64,000 nucleotides of DNA from Mycobacterium sp. Root265 (GCF_001428895.1 NZ_LMJA01000012.1:125313-189312); one strand, 5' to 3'. Positions 52,657 to 61,630 are shown, counted from the stretch's first letter. Numbers and translations: made by a program. The notes: generated from the letters alone by a model not told the origin.

Positions 52657-54042
52657 ATGACCACCACCCCGCTCGACGCGCACCGGCAGGCCAACGCCAC
52701 CAGCGCACACCTGGCCCAAGCGCTGGAGACCATCGCCGACCGCGGGGTGGAGTTCGTCTACTTTCAGGCGATCACCATCACCGGCCGAGTCGTCGGAAAG
52801 GTGGCCCCCGCCCGGCATTTCGAGCGCCTCGCCGTCAAGGGGGTGCAGCAGCACCAGACCGCGATCGCCAATCTGCAGGGCACCCGGGAAGGCGTGCTCC
52901 TGGCCGGCGGGGTGAACGCCCCGGAGTACACCGCGATCCCCGACCTGGACACCTTCGCCGTGCTGCCCTGGGACACCAGCTTCGCCCGGGTGTTCTGCCG
53001 GCTCTACGAACCCGACCACCTGGCCGTCGACGCCGGCATTGAACTGGCCTGCGACTCCCGCGCCCTGCTGCAGCGGGCGCACACCGGCTTCACCGACCGC
53101 ACCGGCCTGGAACTGCGCACCGGCTGCGAACCCGAGATGACCTGGCAGGGTGAAGGACTGGAAGCCCAGTTCCGGCCCGGATCCAGCCCGGCCTATCACA
53201 TCGAGCATTTGGAACGGAACCGCCCGATCGTCAAGAAGGTCGTCGAATACGCCCAAGCACTCGGCCTGGACATGATCGAGGGCGACTACGAGGACGAGTT
53301 CCAGGTCGAGCTGAACTTCATGTACGACCACGCCAACCTGACCGCCGACCGGCTGACCACCTACCGGCAGATCTGCAAGCAGGTCGCCCGCGAACTCGGC
53401 ATCCAGGCCAGTTTCATGCCCAAACCCGCCACCGGCATGATGGGCAACGGCTGCCACCACAACTTCAGCCTGTGGCGCGACGGCGTCAACGTGCTCGTCG
53501 AACCCGGCGTCACCGAACTGCACCTCTCCGAGATCGGCAAGCACGCCCTCGGCGGGCTGCTGTCCCATTCGGCCGGGGCCATGCTGGTCAACGGCTCCAC
53601 GGTGAACTCCTACAAACGCTATTGGGACGCCGGGCAATTCGCGCCGTCGAAGATCAACTGGGGCCTGGACAACAAGACCTGCACGGTGCGGCTGTCGGCC
53701 AACGGGCGCCTGGAATACAAGCTGCCCGACGCCGCGGTCAATCCCTATCTATCCCATACGATCCTGCTCGCGGCGTGCGAGGACGGCATGAAGAACGCCA
53801 CCGATCCCGGTGCGCCGTGCCAGGGCTCGTCGTATGACACCCCGCAGGACGAGCGGTTCCCGGCACTGCCGCTGACCCTCGGTGACGCGATCACGGCCTT
53901 CCGCAAGGACACCGTCATCACCGAGACGTTCGGCCCGAAACTCTCCGCACTGCTCATCGACTTCCACACCGATGAGTGGGCCCGATTCTGTGGATATGTC
54001 ACCGACTGGGAGCGTGAAATGTATTGGAATGATGCCCCGTGA
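52657..54042 (+). CDS. Glutamine synthetase-like gamma-glutamyl-amine ligase
   Basis: 461 aa. GS catalytic core: GCEPEMTWQGEG and YEDEFQVELNF (metal Glu residues), NGCHHNFSLW (NGxxxH), NSYKRYWD, and RLEYKLPDAAVNPYL, where the canonical second Arg of R-x-E-x-R is Lys. The N-terminal beta-grasp part differs from housekeeping GlnA, with VEFVYFQAITITGRVVGKV. This subfamily ligates glutamate to amines (PuuA/GlnA4-like) using ATP. The two amidotransferase-fold genes after it would remove glutamate later. Confidence 0.8.
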   Translation: MTTTPLDAHRQANATSAHLAQALETIADRGVEFVYFQAITITGRVVGKVAPARHFERLAVKGVQQHQTAIANLQGTREGVLLAGGVNAPEYTAIPDLDTFAVLPWDTSFARVFCRLYEPDHLAVDAGIELACDSRALLQRAHTGFTDRTGLELRTGCEPEMTWQGEGLEAQFRPGSSPAYHIEHLERNRPIVKKVVEYAQALGLDMIEGDYEDEFQVELNFMYDHANLTADRLTTYRQICKQVARELGIQASFMPKPATGMMGNGCHHNFSLWRDGVNVLVEPGVTELHLSEIGKHALGGLLSHSAGAMLVNGSTVNSYKRYWDAGQFAPSKINWGLDNKTCTVRLSANGRLEYKLPDAAVNPYLSHTILLAACEDGMKNATDPGAPCQGSSYDTPQDERFPALPLTLGDAITAFRKDTVITETFGPKLSALLIDFHTDEWARFCGYVTDWEREMYWNDAP

Positions 54043-54734
54043 CCGCATTGAGGCTCGCCTGCCTGGACGCCGAGGCCCCACCGCTGTTCACGCTGTGGAC
54101 CCCGGAGACCGGCCGCACCGGCTATGAACCCGGTGTCGCCGAGGCGCTCGGCGCCGAACTCGGCCGCGAGGTCGAATGGGTGCGGGTGCCGTGGGTGGAC
54201 ATGATCCCCGCGGTGCAGCGCGGGGACGCCGACGCCGTGCTGTGCGGGCAGGGCATCACCGCCGAACGCCGGGCCCAGGTCGATTTCACCCGCCCGTACG
54301 CGATCTTCCATGAGGGCGTGCTGATCCGGCGCGGCGACGACATCCACTCCGCCGAGGACCTGGTGGGCCGCAAGGTCGCCGCCATCGAGAACAGCACCAA
54401 TATGGCGCTGGCCCAGACCTTCACCGGCGCCGAGCCGGTCGCCTTCGGTGCGGGAAGCGACGACGTGTACGCCGACATGCTGGCCGCACTGCTGGCCAAG
54501 GATGTCGACGCCGTGGTCGACGACGATGTGGTGTTCGTGCCGCTCGGCGCCACCCATCCGGACTACGAGCTCGCCTTCACCGTGCAGACCGCCAACCGGT
54601 GGGGCCTCGCGGTATCCAAGGACCGGCCCGACACGCTGGCCGAGATCGACGGCGCGCTGGGCCGGCTCATCGACTCCGGGCGTTTGCGCGAGGTGTGGAC
54701 CCAGCACCTGCCGACCCTGGACTACCCATTCTGA
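54039..54734 (+). CDS. Family 3 solute-binding-like protein without signal peptide
   Basis: 231 aa, GTG start overlapping the ligase stop. The periplasmic-binding fold is clear: GYEPGVAEALGAELGREVEW, DADAVLCGQGITAERRAQVD, FTRPYAIFHEGVLIRRGDD, RKVAAIENSTNMALA and a C-terminal RLREVWTQHL helix. No signal peptide or lipobox, and no ABC permease genes nearby, so it may act in the cytosol as a ligand sensor or enzyme. An export signal lost through wrong start choice is unlikely because the gene overlaps the previous one. Confidence 0.75.
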   Translation: MTALRLACLDAEAPPLFTLWTPETGRTGYEPGVAEALGAELGREVEWVRVPWVDMIPAVQRGDADAVLCGQGITAERRAQVDFTRPYAIFHEGVLIRRGDDIHSAEDLVGRKVAAIENSTNMALAQTFTGAEPVAFGAGSDDVYADMLAALLAKDVDAVVDDDVVFVPLGATHPDYELAFTVQTANRWGLAVSKDRPDTLAEIDGALGRLIDSGRLREVWTQHLPTLDYPF

Positions 54735-54736
54735 CC

Positions 54737-55441
54737 GTGCGACCGCTGATCGCGGTCACCGGTCGCCGGGCCGCGCAGGCACCGATCCTGCGTTTCTCGG
54801 CGACCCTGGCCGCCGAGGCGATCTGCGAGGCGGTGTGGGCGGCCGGCGGTGAACCGGTGATCCTGCACGGACCGGCCGCCGACCCACTCGCCGAAATGCC
54901 GCAGCGACTGGAGGCGTTCGACGGGGTGCTGCTGCCCGGCGGCGCCGACGTGGAACCACAACGCTACGGAGCGGAGCCCGCCCCGGAGACCACCGACACC
55001 GTCGCCTTCCAGGACGACTTCGAGCTGGGCGTCATCCGCGCGCTGCTCGACACCGGCATCCCGGTGCTCGCGATCTGCCGCGGACTGCAGGTGCTCAACG
55101 TCGCGCTCGGCGGCACCCTGCACCAGCATCTGCCCGAAGCCATGCACCACAACAGCATTCACGAAGTGCACGTCCAAAACAGATCCCGGCTGCACACCAT
55201 CGTCGGCGCCGAGAGCATCCAGGTCTCCTCCTACCACCACCAAGGGATCGACCGGCTCGGACGCGACCTCGCCGTCACCGCCACCTCGGCCGACGGCGTC
55301 ATCGAGGCCGTCGAGCACCGCCGCGCCGATATCCTCGCGGTGCAATGGCATCCCGAGGACCGGCACGCCGAATCCCCCACCGACGCGGCACTGTTCGCCG
55401 ACCTGGTCGACCGCGCCCGCAAACGAAAGGCCAATCGATGA
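54737..55441 (+). CDS. Class I glutamine amidotransferase-like gamma-glutamyl hydrolase (PuuD-like) 1
   Basis: 234 aa from GTG 54737. Triad of the PuuD family: nucleophile Cys in VLAICRGLQVLNVALGG, and His and Glu in ILAVQWHPEDRHAE. The oxyanion strand is FDGVLLPGGADVEPQRYG. These enzymes hydrolyse gamma-glutamyl-GABA or similar amides. It ends in ATGA overlap with the next hydrolase gene. Confidence 0.82.
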   Translation: MRPLIAVTGRRAAQAPILRFSATLAAEAICEAVWAAGGEPVILHGPAADPLAEMPQRLEAFDGVLLPGGADVEPQRYGAEPAPETTDTVAFQDDFELGVIRALLDTGIPVLAICRGLQVLNVALGGTLHQHLPEAMHHNSIHEVHVQNRSRLHTIVGAESIQVSSYHHQGIDRLGRDLAVTATSADGVIEAVEHRRADILAVQWHPEDRHAESPTDAALFADLVDRARKRKANR

Positions 55442-56247
55442 CCGCCCTGGTTCGCCTGCCGGACGTCCTGCCGGACCTGCCCGCACCGGACGTGCCGCGG
55501 GCCCACATCTGTGTGCTGGCCTCGCTGAACTACCCCGATATCAGCGACGCCGACGTCGCACTGGTCAAGCGGTTCACCAAGGTCGCGCTGACCACCCTGA
55601 TCGCGCTGGGCGCCGACTTCGAGTTCTTCGACACCAGCGAAGCGCTCGACAATCCCTCGTCGGCAGCGTATTTCGACGGGCTGCTGCTACTCGGCGGCGG
55701 TGACGTCGACAATTCCTGCTACGGGATGAGCACCCCGCACCCCACGACCTACGGGGTGGACGGCCGCGCCGACCGCGATGCGTTCGCCGCCATCGCCGCG
55801 GCCGAGGCCGCCGACCGCCCGATCTTCGGGATCTGCCGAGGCTCGCAGCTGCTCAACGTGTTCCGCGGCGGCACCCTCATCGGCGATATCGAGGACTACG
55901 CCCCGCACCACGGCGCCCCGGGTGAGCCGGAGTTCGTCGACGAACCCGTCGACATCATGCCCGGCACCCGGCTGGCGGCCATCCTGGGCACCGACCGGGT
56001 CAGCGCACGCAACGGGCATCACCAGGCGGTGGACAAACTCGGCGGCGGGCTGGTGGTCGCGGCCCGCGCGCTGGACGGCATCACCGAGGGCATCGAGGAT
56101 CCCAAGCGGTTCTTCCTGGGCGTGCAGTGGCATCCCGAGGACGATGACGGCCCGGCCGCCGACCGGCTGGCGCTGTTCGGCGCGTTCGTTGACGCTGCGG
56201 AGCAGGCGCGGAACCGCAGTGTCGCGGCGGTGTTACCGGCGAACTAG
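55438..56247 (+). CDS. Class I glutamine amidotransferase-like gamma-glutamyl hydrolase 2
   Basis: 269 aa. Same fold as its neighbour: FDGLLLLGGGDVDNSCYGMS, nucleophile in IFGICRGSQLLNVFRGGTLI, and FFLGVQWHPEDDDG. A longer N-terminal part and the EFVDEPVDIMPGTRL insertion differ, so it may use another glutamyl compound. Two tandem hydrolases suggest two intermediates in one pathway or an oligomeric pair. The stop directly abuts the convergent P450 stop (CTAGCTAG). Confidence 0.8.
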   Translation: MTALVRLPDVLPDLPAPDVPRAHICVLASLNYPDISDADVALVKRFTKVALTTLIALGADFEFFDTSEALDNPSSAAYFDGLLLLGGGDVDNSCYGMSTPHPTTYGVDGRADRDAFAAIAAAEAADRPIFGICRGSQLLNVFRGGTLIGDIEDYAPHHGAPGEPEFVDEPVDIMPGTRLAAILGTDRVSARNGHHQAVDKLGGGLVVAARALDGITEGIEDPKRFFLGVQWHPEDDDGPAADRLALFGAFVDAAEQARNRSVAAVLPAN

Positions 56248-57624
56248 CTAGACGCGTGCCCGTCGGCGCACCCGGGCCGGAATAGGCGCGGCGGCGACCA
56301 TCGTGAACGGGACAGCGAGCGGGAAATCTTCTGCGAGGGACTCGATTTCGACAGACCGGATGATGGTGGCCAACGCCAGAGTCGCTTCCAGCATGGCGAA
56401 GTGGTCACCGATGCACGTCCGCGGCCCTGCGCCGAACGGAATGTACTGCCAGCGGTCCATCGTGCTCATGTTCTCGGGGTTGAACCGCTCCGGGTCGAAC
56501 GTCTCCGGGTCGGTCCACAGATCGGGGTTTCGGTGCATACCGAAGACGCCAACCAGAACCATGCTGCCTTCGGCTATCCGGTAGCCGTCCACCGAGATAT
56601 CGCGCATCGCCGTGCGGCCCGCGACCGCGACCGGCGGGCACAGACGCAGCGCCTCCCGGATCACCTGCACCGTGTAGCTCAGCGCCGTCACGTCATCCGG
56701 ACCGAGCGGGCGGTCTCCCAGTGTCGCGACTTCATCCGCCACGCGTTGCTGAATCTCCGGGTGCCGCCCCAGCTCCCAGAGCGTGTACGCGATGGTGGTC
56801 GCGGTGGTGTCGTGACCGGCCACCATGAATGCGATGAGATCGCTGGCGATATCGAAGTCGGACAGGTACTGGCCGGTGTCGGGATCTGTCGCCTGAATCA
56901 GCGCCTGCACCAGCGGCGCGTCGCGGTCCGGATGGGCACGGCAGGCCGCGACGACCTCGTCGGCCAGTTCCCGCATGCTTGCCACGGCCGCTCGTGCGCG
57001 CCGGCGTGCCGGGGTGGGCAGCCAGCGCGGCGCCCGCACCGGGCGCATACCGCGGTCGGCCACATAGCCCAGTGCGGTGTTGAGGGGTTCGGCCAGACCC
57101 TCGGCCCGATCACCGAGATCCATACCCAGCACCGTCTTACCGAGCACCTGCATGGTGAGCCGGCGGGCTTCGGCGTCGAGATCCACGCCGGCGGCGTCGC
57201 CCCAGCCCGCCGCGATCGCTTCGGCCGTCTCGGCCATGTGATGACCGAGTCCCGAAACATGCTGGCGGGTGAACACCGGCTGCAGCGTTCGCTTGCGCGA
57301 GCGCCACGGCACGTTGGGGAGATCAGCCAGGTTGTCCCCCATCAGGTGCCGCATCTCCTCGTGCACGAGGGTGCGATCGCAGGAGTCGTTGTTGCGCGCG
57401 AGGACGTCGCGGGCACCCGTCGGGGACATGACGAACACGATCGAGGGACCCGTGCCGGCCGGGCCCAGCAGCACCCGGGTGAGCGCGCCCCCGGATTTCA
57501 GAAGTGTCACCTGCCCGTGGTGATAGTGCCGCGCGGCTGTCATCCGTTGCCGCAGGGGCAGCGGATTGGCCGGCACGAGCGGCAGACTGGCGACGTCCTG
57601 TGACTCGGTGACCGGCTCAGACAT
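56248..57624 (-). CDS. Cytochrome P450 (second)
   Basis: 458 aa, ATG 57624 with GGAG upstream. I-helix FMVAGHDTTATTIAY (AGxDTT), ExxR in VIREALRLCPPVAVAGRT, PERF region DPERFNPENMSTMDRWQYIP, heme loop FGAGPRTCIGDHFAM with Cys near 403. Sequence style is of the CYP110/CYP132-138-like group that acts on fatty acids or other lipids; substrate unknown. It has its own TetR neighbour divergent-side (57784-58428, same strand upstream), likely its regulator. Confidence 0.85.
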   Translation of the reverse strand: MSEPVTESQDVASLPLVPANPLPLRQRMTAARHYHHGQVTLLKSGGALTRVLLGPAGTGPSIVFVMSPTGARDVLARNNDSCDRTLVHEEMRHLMGDNLADLPNVPWRSRKRTLQPVFTRQHVSGLGHHMAETAEAIAAGWGDAAGVDLDAEARRLTMQVLGKTVLGMDLGDRAEGLAEPLNTALGYVADRGMRPVRAPRWLPTPARRRARAAVASMRELADEVVAACRAHPDRDAPLVQALIQATDPDTGQYLSDFDIASDLIAFMVAGHDTTATTIAYTLWELGRHPEIQQRVADEVATLGDRPLGPDDVTALSYTVQVIREALRLCPPVAVAGRTAMRDISVDGYRIAEGSMVLVGVFGMHRNPDLWTDPETFDPERFNPENMSTMDRWQYIPFGAGPRTCIGDHFAMLEATLALATIIRSVEIESLAEDFPLAVPFTMVAAAPIPARVRRRARV

Positions 57625-57783
57625 GGGAACTCCTGCGGGTGTGGAGTGGCTGTGGGCTGAACACTATCTGGCGCTGCGGCTCAACACGATCCGAGACGAT
57701 CCGCGGAGCCATCCCCCAAGAGCTCCGCGGATCGTCCTGCGAATCGGTCCGGCGCACCCCATGAGCGCCGGCCGATCGAACCC

Positions 57784-58428
57784 TCAGCCATCCGTAGCGG
57801 CGTCGATGTTGAACTGCCCCGTGCGGATGAGCGAGGTGACGGCGGCATCCCACCGTTGCAGCTGGGTCGGCGTGTAGAACGGTTCGGGAATGTGGCGTTC
57901 GATGTGTTGGCGGAGGATGATCGCACCGACGCGCAGGATCAGCGGGTTGATGGTGGCCCACAGCAGATCGAGATCCGACCGCACCAGGCCGTGCTCGGCG
58001 AATTTGTCGCCCTGGGCGGAGCTGATCCGCACGAGCCCGTCGAAGATGACGGCACCGATCTCCTCGCCCTGGCTCAGGGCGTGCGCGACATAGTCCATGA
58101 CGTCGGGGTATCGATGCACGAGCTGGGCGAACCGGCCGCGCAGTTCCACCAGATGATCGGCCGGCGGCTCGGGCATCGGCGTCGATTCCAGGATCTCACC
58201 GAAGACCCGCAGGACGTACTCGTCGACCGCTGCCGTCAAGCCGGCCTTGTTGCCGAAGTAGTGCTGCACGAGCCCGACGCTGACGCCGGCGGCGTCGGCA
58301 ACCGCCCTCAGCGGCGTGTTGGAAACGCCTTGTTGCGAAAAGGATTTGATGGCGGCATCCAGTATGCGCTCCCGACTGGACGGCTCGGCGGGCGTCGACT
58401 CCCGAAGGAACACAGTGCCAGTCACCAC
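57784..58428 (-). CDS. TetR-family regulator upstream of the second P450
   Basis: About 214 aa. HTH: RERILDAAIKSFSQQGVSNT, then ADAAGVSVGLVQHYFGNKAG. The C-terminal domain is helical. Start uncertain: GTG 58428 or 58425, or ATG 58458 which adds about ten residues; none has a strong ribosome site. A further upstream open frame is poor quality. It probably regulates itself and the P450 159 bases downstream. Confidence 0.75.
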   Translation of the reverse strand: MVTGTVFLRESTPAEPSSRERILDAAIKSFSQQGVSNTPLRAVADAAGVSVGLVQHYFGNKAGLTAAVDEYVLRVFGEILESTPMPEPPADHLVELRGRFAQLVHRYPDVMDYVAHALSQGEEIGAVIFDGLVRISSAQGDKFAEHGLVRSDLDLLWATINPLILRVGAIILRQHIERHIPEPFYTPTQLQRWDAAVTSLIRTGQFNIDAATDG

Positions 58429-58550
58429 GGCAACAATACGGCAGTCTTGGTTCAGCATACAAGTGTCCAGTATTGCCATATCGCCGTGGGGTAATGCAAT
58501 ATGCACATATGGGTCGCCTGTGAGTGGCCTGTGAGGCGGGGGACAGAAAC

Positions 58551-58793
58551 GTGAATTCGGCACTGCGACAGCAGATCCAAGCGGCATGCGACGCCGTGTA
58601 CCGCGACCCGGATGACGCGGGCGCCATCGAACGATTGCGCGGGCTGCTCGGCGCCCAGGCAGGGGTGTCGCAAGCAATTTGGCGCCGACTGGTGAAGCTG
58701 GCCTGCGACAAGTTGTACGACTCCCCGGAGGACCAGGACTCCCGCGACCTCCTATTGGTCCTACTGACCGTCCGCGGATCGGCCACACTGTAG
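58551..58793 (+). CDS. Small helical hypothetical protein
   Basis: 80 aa from GTG 58551 with AGGCGGGGGA about 6-8 bases upstream. Sequence is natural-looking and all helical (LRQQIQAACDAVYRDPDDAG, RRLVKLACDKLYDSPEDQD). No family recognised. It ends 3 bases before the MarR gene and is probably co-transcribed with it. Confidence 0.5.
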   Translation: MNSALRQQIQAACDAVYRDPDDAGAIERLRGLLGAQAGVSQAIWRRLVKLACDKLYDSPEDQDSRDLLLVLLTVRGSATL

Positions 58794-58795
58794 GG

Positions 58796-59302
58796 GTGAC
58801 GGCGAAAAAGCGGGACACATCACCCAAGCGGGGTTGGCTGACGCCGCAACAGCAGCGCGCCTGGGTCGCCTATATGCGGGTGCAGCTGCGGATGAACTAC
58901 GAGATGAACCGCCAGCTGCAGGCCGACTCGAAGCTGTCGCTGTCCGATTACGACGTGCTGGTGGCGCTGAGCGGCAACCGCGACCAGGCCATGCGCATCA
59001 GTGATCTGGCCGCCCAGATCGGCTGGGAGCGCAGCAGGCTGTCACATCAGTTGCGCCGCATGGAGGAACGCGGCCTCACCGAGCGCCGGCCCAGTACCGA
59101 GGACGGTCGCACCAGCAACGTGGTGCTCACCGAGCAGGGCCGCGCCGCCATCGCCGAGGCCGCCCCCGCGCATGTCGACCTGGTGCGCAGCCTGTTCTTC
59201 GATCCGCTGCCGGACAACCTGCTCGCCCCGCTCACCGCGGCGCTGGAGCATATCCACGTCAATCTCAACCTGAACAGCTCGCTACCGCCCGCACCGGGCT
59301 AG
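58796..59302 (+). CDS. MarR-family regulator
   Basis: 168 aa from GTG 58796. Helices and wing of MarR: LQADSKLSLSDYDVLVALSG, MRISDLAAQIGWERSRLSHQ, LRRMEERGLTERRPSTEDGR and SNVVLTEQGRAAIAEA. It reads into the NTF2-like and SDR genes. Matching palindromes lie before each of those genes, so this protein is their natural repressor. Confidence 0.85.
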   Translation: MTAKKRDTSPKRGWLTPQQQRAWVAYMRVQLRMNYEMNRQLQADSKLSLSDYDVLVALSGNRDQAMRISDLAAQIGWERSRLSHQLRRMEERGLTERRPSTEDGRTSNVVLTEQGRAAIAEAAPAHVDLVRSLFFDPLPDNLLAPLTAALEHIHVNLNLNSSLPPAPG

Positions 59303-59306
59303 CATT

Positions 59307-59322
59307 GGGTGAAATATCACTC
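59307..59322. promoter_or_regulatory. MarR-type operator, copy 1
   Basis: GGTGA-AATA-TCAC within GGGTGAAATATCACTC, an inverted repeat with a 4-base centre, 15 bases before the NTF2-like start. Same layout as the copy at 59693-59712. Confidence 0.6.
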
Positions 59323-59336
59323 AAAGGAGGCCGTTC

Positions 59337-59696
59337 ATGAGCGACGCAATCACCCGCCTGATGGAAGCCAACCTGCTCGCCGTCTTCGATGAACGCGACC
59401 CGCAACGCCGCGCCGCGGCGATCGCCGCCACCTACTCCCCCGATGTGCAGTGGTTCGATGACGAAGGCGTCGCCACCGGCCACGCGGCACTGGACGCCAA
59501 GGCCGCCGAACTGCAGGAAAAACTCCCCGGACTGCACTTCGTCGCCGCAGGTCCCGTCCGCCAGACCCGCGGGCTGGGCTTTCTCGCCTGGGAGGTGCGC
59601 ACCCCGGATGACACCGCGGTGGCCTCGGGGTTCGACGTCGCCGAGATCGCCGAGGACCGCATCATCAAGCTGTGGACCATCCTGACCCAGGAATAG
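59337..59696 (+). CDS. SnoaL/NTF2-like protein
   Basis: 119 aa, ATG 59337 preceded by AAAGGAGG. NTF2-like cone fold: helical start (ITRLMEANLLAVFDERDPQR), YSPDVQWFDDEGVATGHAAL, then beta strands to DRIIKLWTILTQE. Members bind or isomerise small hydrophobic compounds, and the Asp in WFDDEG is at the common active-site place. Co-regulated with the SDR downstream. Confidence 0.78.
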   Translation: MSDAITRLMEANLLAVFDERDPQRRAAAIAATYSPDVQWFDDEGVATGHAALDAKAAELQEKLPGLHFVAAGPVRQTRGLGFLAWEVRTPDDTAVASGFDVAEIAEDRIIKLWTILTQE

Positions 59697-59712
59697 GTGA
59701 CACATCACCTAT
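59693..59712. promoter_or_regulatory. MarR-type operator, copy 2
   Basis: ATAGGTGACACATCACCTAT is a perfect inverted repeat with 8-base arms and a CACA centre. It overlaps the NTF2-like stop and lies ~50 bases before the SDR start. The GGTGA-N4-TCAC core matches 59308-59320. Confidence 0.75.
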
Positions 59713-59760
59713 GTTGCACCGAGCGCACCGCATGAACCTTCCAAGAAACGGAGCTCGATC

Positions 59761-60507
59761 ATGGGACAACTCGAGGGCAAGACCGCACTGGTGACCGGAG
59801 GAACTTCCGGTATCGGTCTGGCCACCGCCCAACGCTTCGCCGCCGAAGGCGCCTACGTCTTCATCACCGGCCGCGACCGCGCCCGCCTCGACGAGGCCAC
59901 CGCGACGATCGGCGACAACGCCCGCGGCGTGCAGGGCGACATCAGCAATCCTGACGACCTCGACACCCTCGCCGCCGAAATCAGCGCGCACGGAAAGGGT
60001 CTGGACGTCATCTTCGCCAACGCCGGTGGCGGTGACTTCGCCGTACTGCCCGACGTCACCGTCCAGCACTACCGGGACACCTTCGACCGCAACGTGGCCG
60101 GCACCGTCTTCACCGTGCAGAAGGCGCTGCCCCTGCTCAACGAGGGGGCCTCCATCGTGCTGGCCGGCTCCACCGCGGCGTCAGAGGGTGTGCCCGCGTT
60201 CGGGATGTACGCCGCGTCCAAGGCCGCCATCCGATCGCTCGGACGCACCTGGGCCGCCGAACTCATCGACCGCAAGATCCGGGTCAACACCATCATCCCC
60301 GGCCCCATCGAAACCCCCGGGCTGGCCGGGCTGGCTCCCGCCGAGGAGCAACAGGCGCTGCTGGACGGCATGGCCGCCGGGGTACCGATGAAACGCCTCG
60401 GCCACGTCGACGAGATCGCCTCGGCCGTACTGTTTCTCGCCTCGGACCAGAGCAGCTACATGACCGGCGCGGAACTCGCCGCCGACGGCGGGCAGCTGCA
60501 GCTGTAG
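59761..60507 (+). CDS. Short-chain dehydrogenase/reductase
   Basis: 248 aa classical SDR. Cofactor motif TGGTSGIGLATAQRF, NAG in IFANAGGGDF, catalytic YAASK (GMYAASKAAIRSLGR), and the substrate-loop start IIPGPIETPGLAGL. The residues after strand 2 (FITGRDRARLDEA) suggest NADP(H). MarR control and the NTF2-like partner suggest handling of a xenobiotic or reactive carbonyl. Confidence 0.85.
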   Translation: MGQLEGKTALVTGGTSGIGLATAQRFAAEGAYVFITGRDRARLDEATATIGDNARGVQGDISNPDDLDTLAAEISAHGKGLDVIFANAGGGDFAVLPDVTVQHYRDTFDRNVAGTVFTVQKALPLLNEGASIVLAGSTAASEGVPAFGMYAASKAAIRSLGRTWAAELIDRKIRVNTIIPGPIETPGLAGLAPAEEQQALLDGMAAGVPMKRLGHVDEIASAVLFLASDQSSYMTGAELAADGGQLQL

Positions 60508-60511
60508 CCGT

Positions 60512-61630
60512 TCAGAGGTCGAGCACCAGCCGTCCACCGGCGGACCGCGACACGCACAGCAGCATCTGCCCGGCTTCGCGCTGCTCGTCGGTCAACAGGC
60601 GGTCGCGGTGCTCGATCTCGCCTGTCACCACCTGCTGGGCGCAACTGCCGCAGAATCCCTGTTGGCAGGAGTAGCTCACGTCCGGCCTGGCCGCGAGCAG
60701 CGCCGCCAGCGCACTCTGGTCGGCGGGCACCGCAATCACCTCGGCGCTGCGCTGCAGCTCGAGTTCGAACGGCTTGCCGTCGACCACCGGCACCGGTGAG
60801 AAGCGCTCGATGTGCAGCTCGGCGCGATCCGGGACGGCGCCGCGCACCACGTCCATCATCGGCGGCGGCCCGCAGGCGTACACCGCCGTCCAGGGCGTCA
60901 CGTCATCGAGAAGATCTGCGGGCGTGGGTAACCCGGACACATCATCGGTGAGCACCCGCACCCGGTCGCCGAACGCCTCCAGCTCGTCGAGGAACGGCAG
61001 AGTGTCGCGGCGCCGTCCGGTGTAGCGCAGCGACCAGTCCATCCCGAGGCGATCGGCAAGGCGCACCATCGGCAGGATCGGGGTGATTCCGATGCCGCCG
61101 GCAATGAAACGCAGCCGCTCGGACCGGGATCCGGACCCCGGCAGCGGCATCATGAAGGCGTTGCGCGGGCCGCTGATCTCGATGACCTGGCCCACGCTCA
61201 GGCCGTGCACCTCGATCGAGGCGCCGTCCTCACCGAGGATCTGACGCACCGCGATGCGGTACCGGTCCGGCTGGTCGGGGTCCCCGCACAGCGAGTACTG
61301 CCGGGTTCGCCCGGACGGCAGGTGCACGTCGATATGGGCGCCGGCGTGCCACTGCGGCAGATCCCCGCCGTCGGGCGCCATGAGCGTCAGCGCGACGACA
61401 TCGCGGTCGCGGGCGACGTGCCTACGCTCCTCGATCACCACGGCCCGGCGGTGGGTGCGGCGCGGGAGTTCCGGAGGCTCTTTGTCACCGCCGAGGCGGG
61501 TGACCACCGACAGGAAGTGCGGAACCGCCGTGCCGGCGATCCGGATCAGCAGGTCCGAGGACTTGCCGTACAGCCCCGGCGGCGGCTCACCGTCATAGGG
61601 CCGCAGCAGGCGCGTCAGCCGTTCACCCAT
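60512..61630 (-). CDS. PDR/VanB-type ferredoxin reductase with C-terminal [2Fe-2S] domain
   Basis: 372 aa. FAD/FMN domain: RQYSLCGDPDQPDRYRIAV (RxYSL). NAD domain: FIAGGIGITPILPMVRLADR and YACGPPPMMDVV. The C-terminal plant-type ferredoxin has CQQGFCGSCAQQVV and a distant LLCVSR cysteine. An N-terminal ~60-residue extension is unexplained. It transfers electrons from NAD(P)H to an oxygenase or desaturase. It overlaps the PF10118 gene by 8 bases; the possible clients in the window are the Rieske oxygenase, the DesA3-like desaturase and the PF10118 protein. Confidence 0.83.
   Translation of the reverse strand: MGERLTRLLRPYDGEPPPGLYGKSSDLLIRIAGTAVPHFLSVVTRLGGDKEPPELPRRTHRRAVVIEERRHVARDRDVVALTLMAPDGGDLPQWHAGAHIDVHLPSGRTRQYSLCGDPDQPDRYRIAVRQILGEDGASIEVHGLSVGQVIEISGPRNAFMMPLPGSGSRSERLRFIAGGIGITPILPMVRLADRLGMDWSLRYTGRRRDTLPFLDELEAFGDRVRVLTDDVSGLPTPADLLDDVTPWTAVYACGPPPMMDVVRGAVPDRAELHIERFSPVPVVDGKPFELELQRSAEVIAVPADQSALAALLAARPDVSYSCQQGFCGSCAQQVVTGEIEHRDRLLTDEQREAGQMLLCVSRSAGGRLVLDL

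Noticed and set aside
58429-58550. Operator for the TetR gene from ATAC...GTAT bases
   Set aside because: Arms of four bases only; below what I would accept as a TetR operator.
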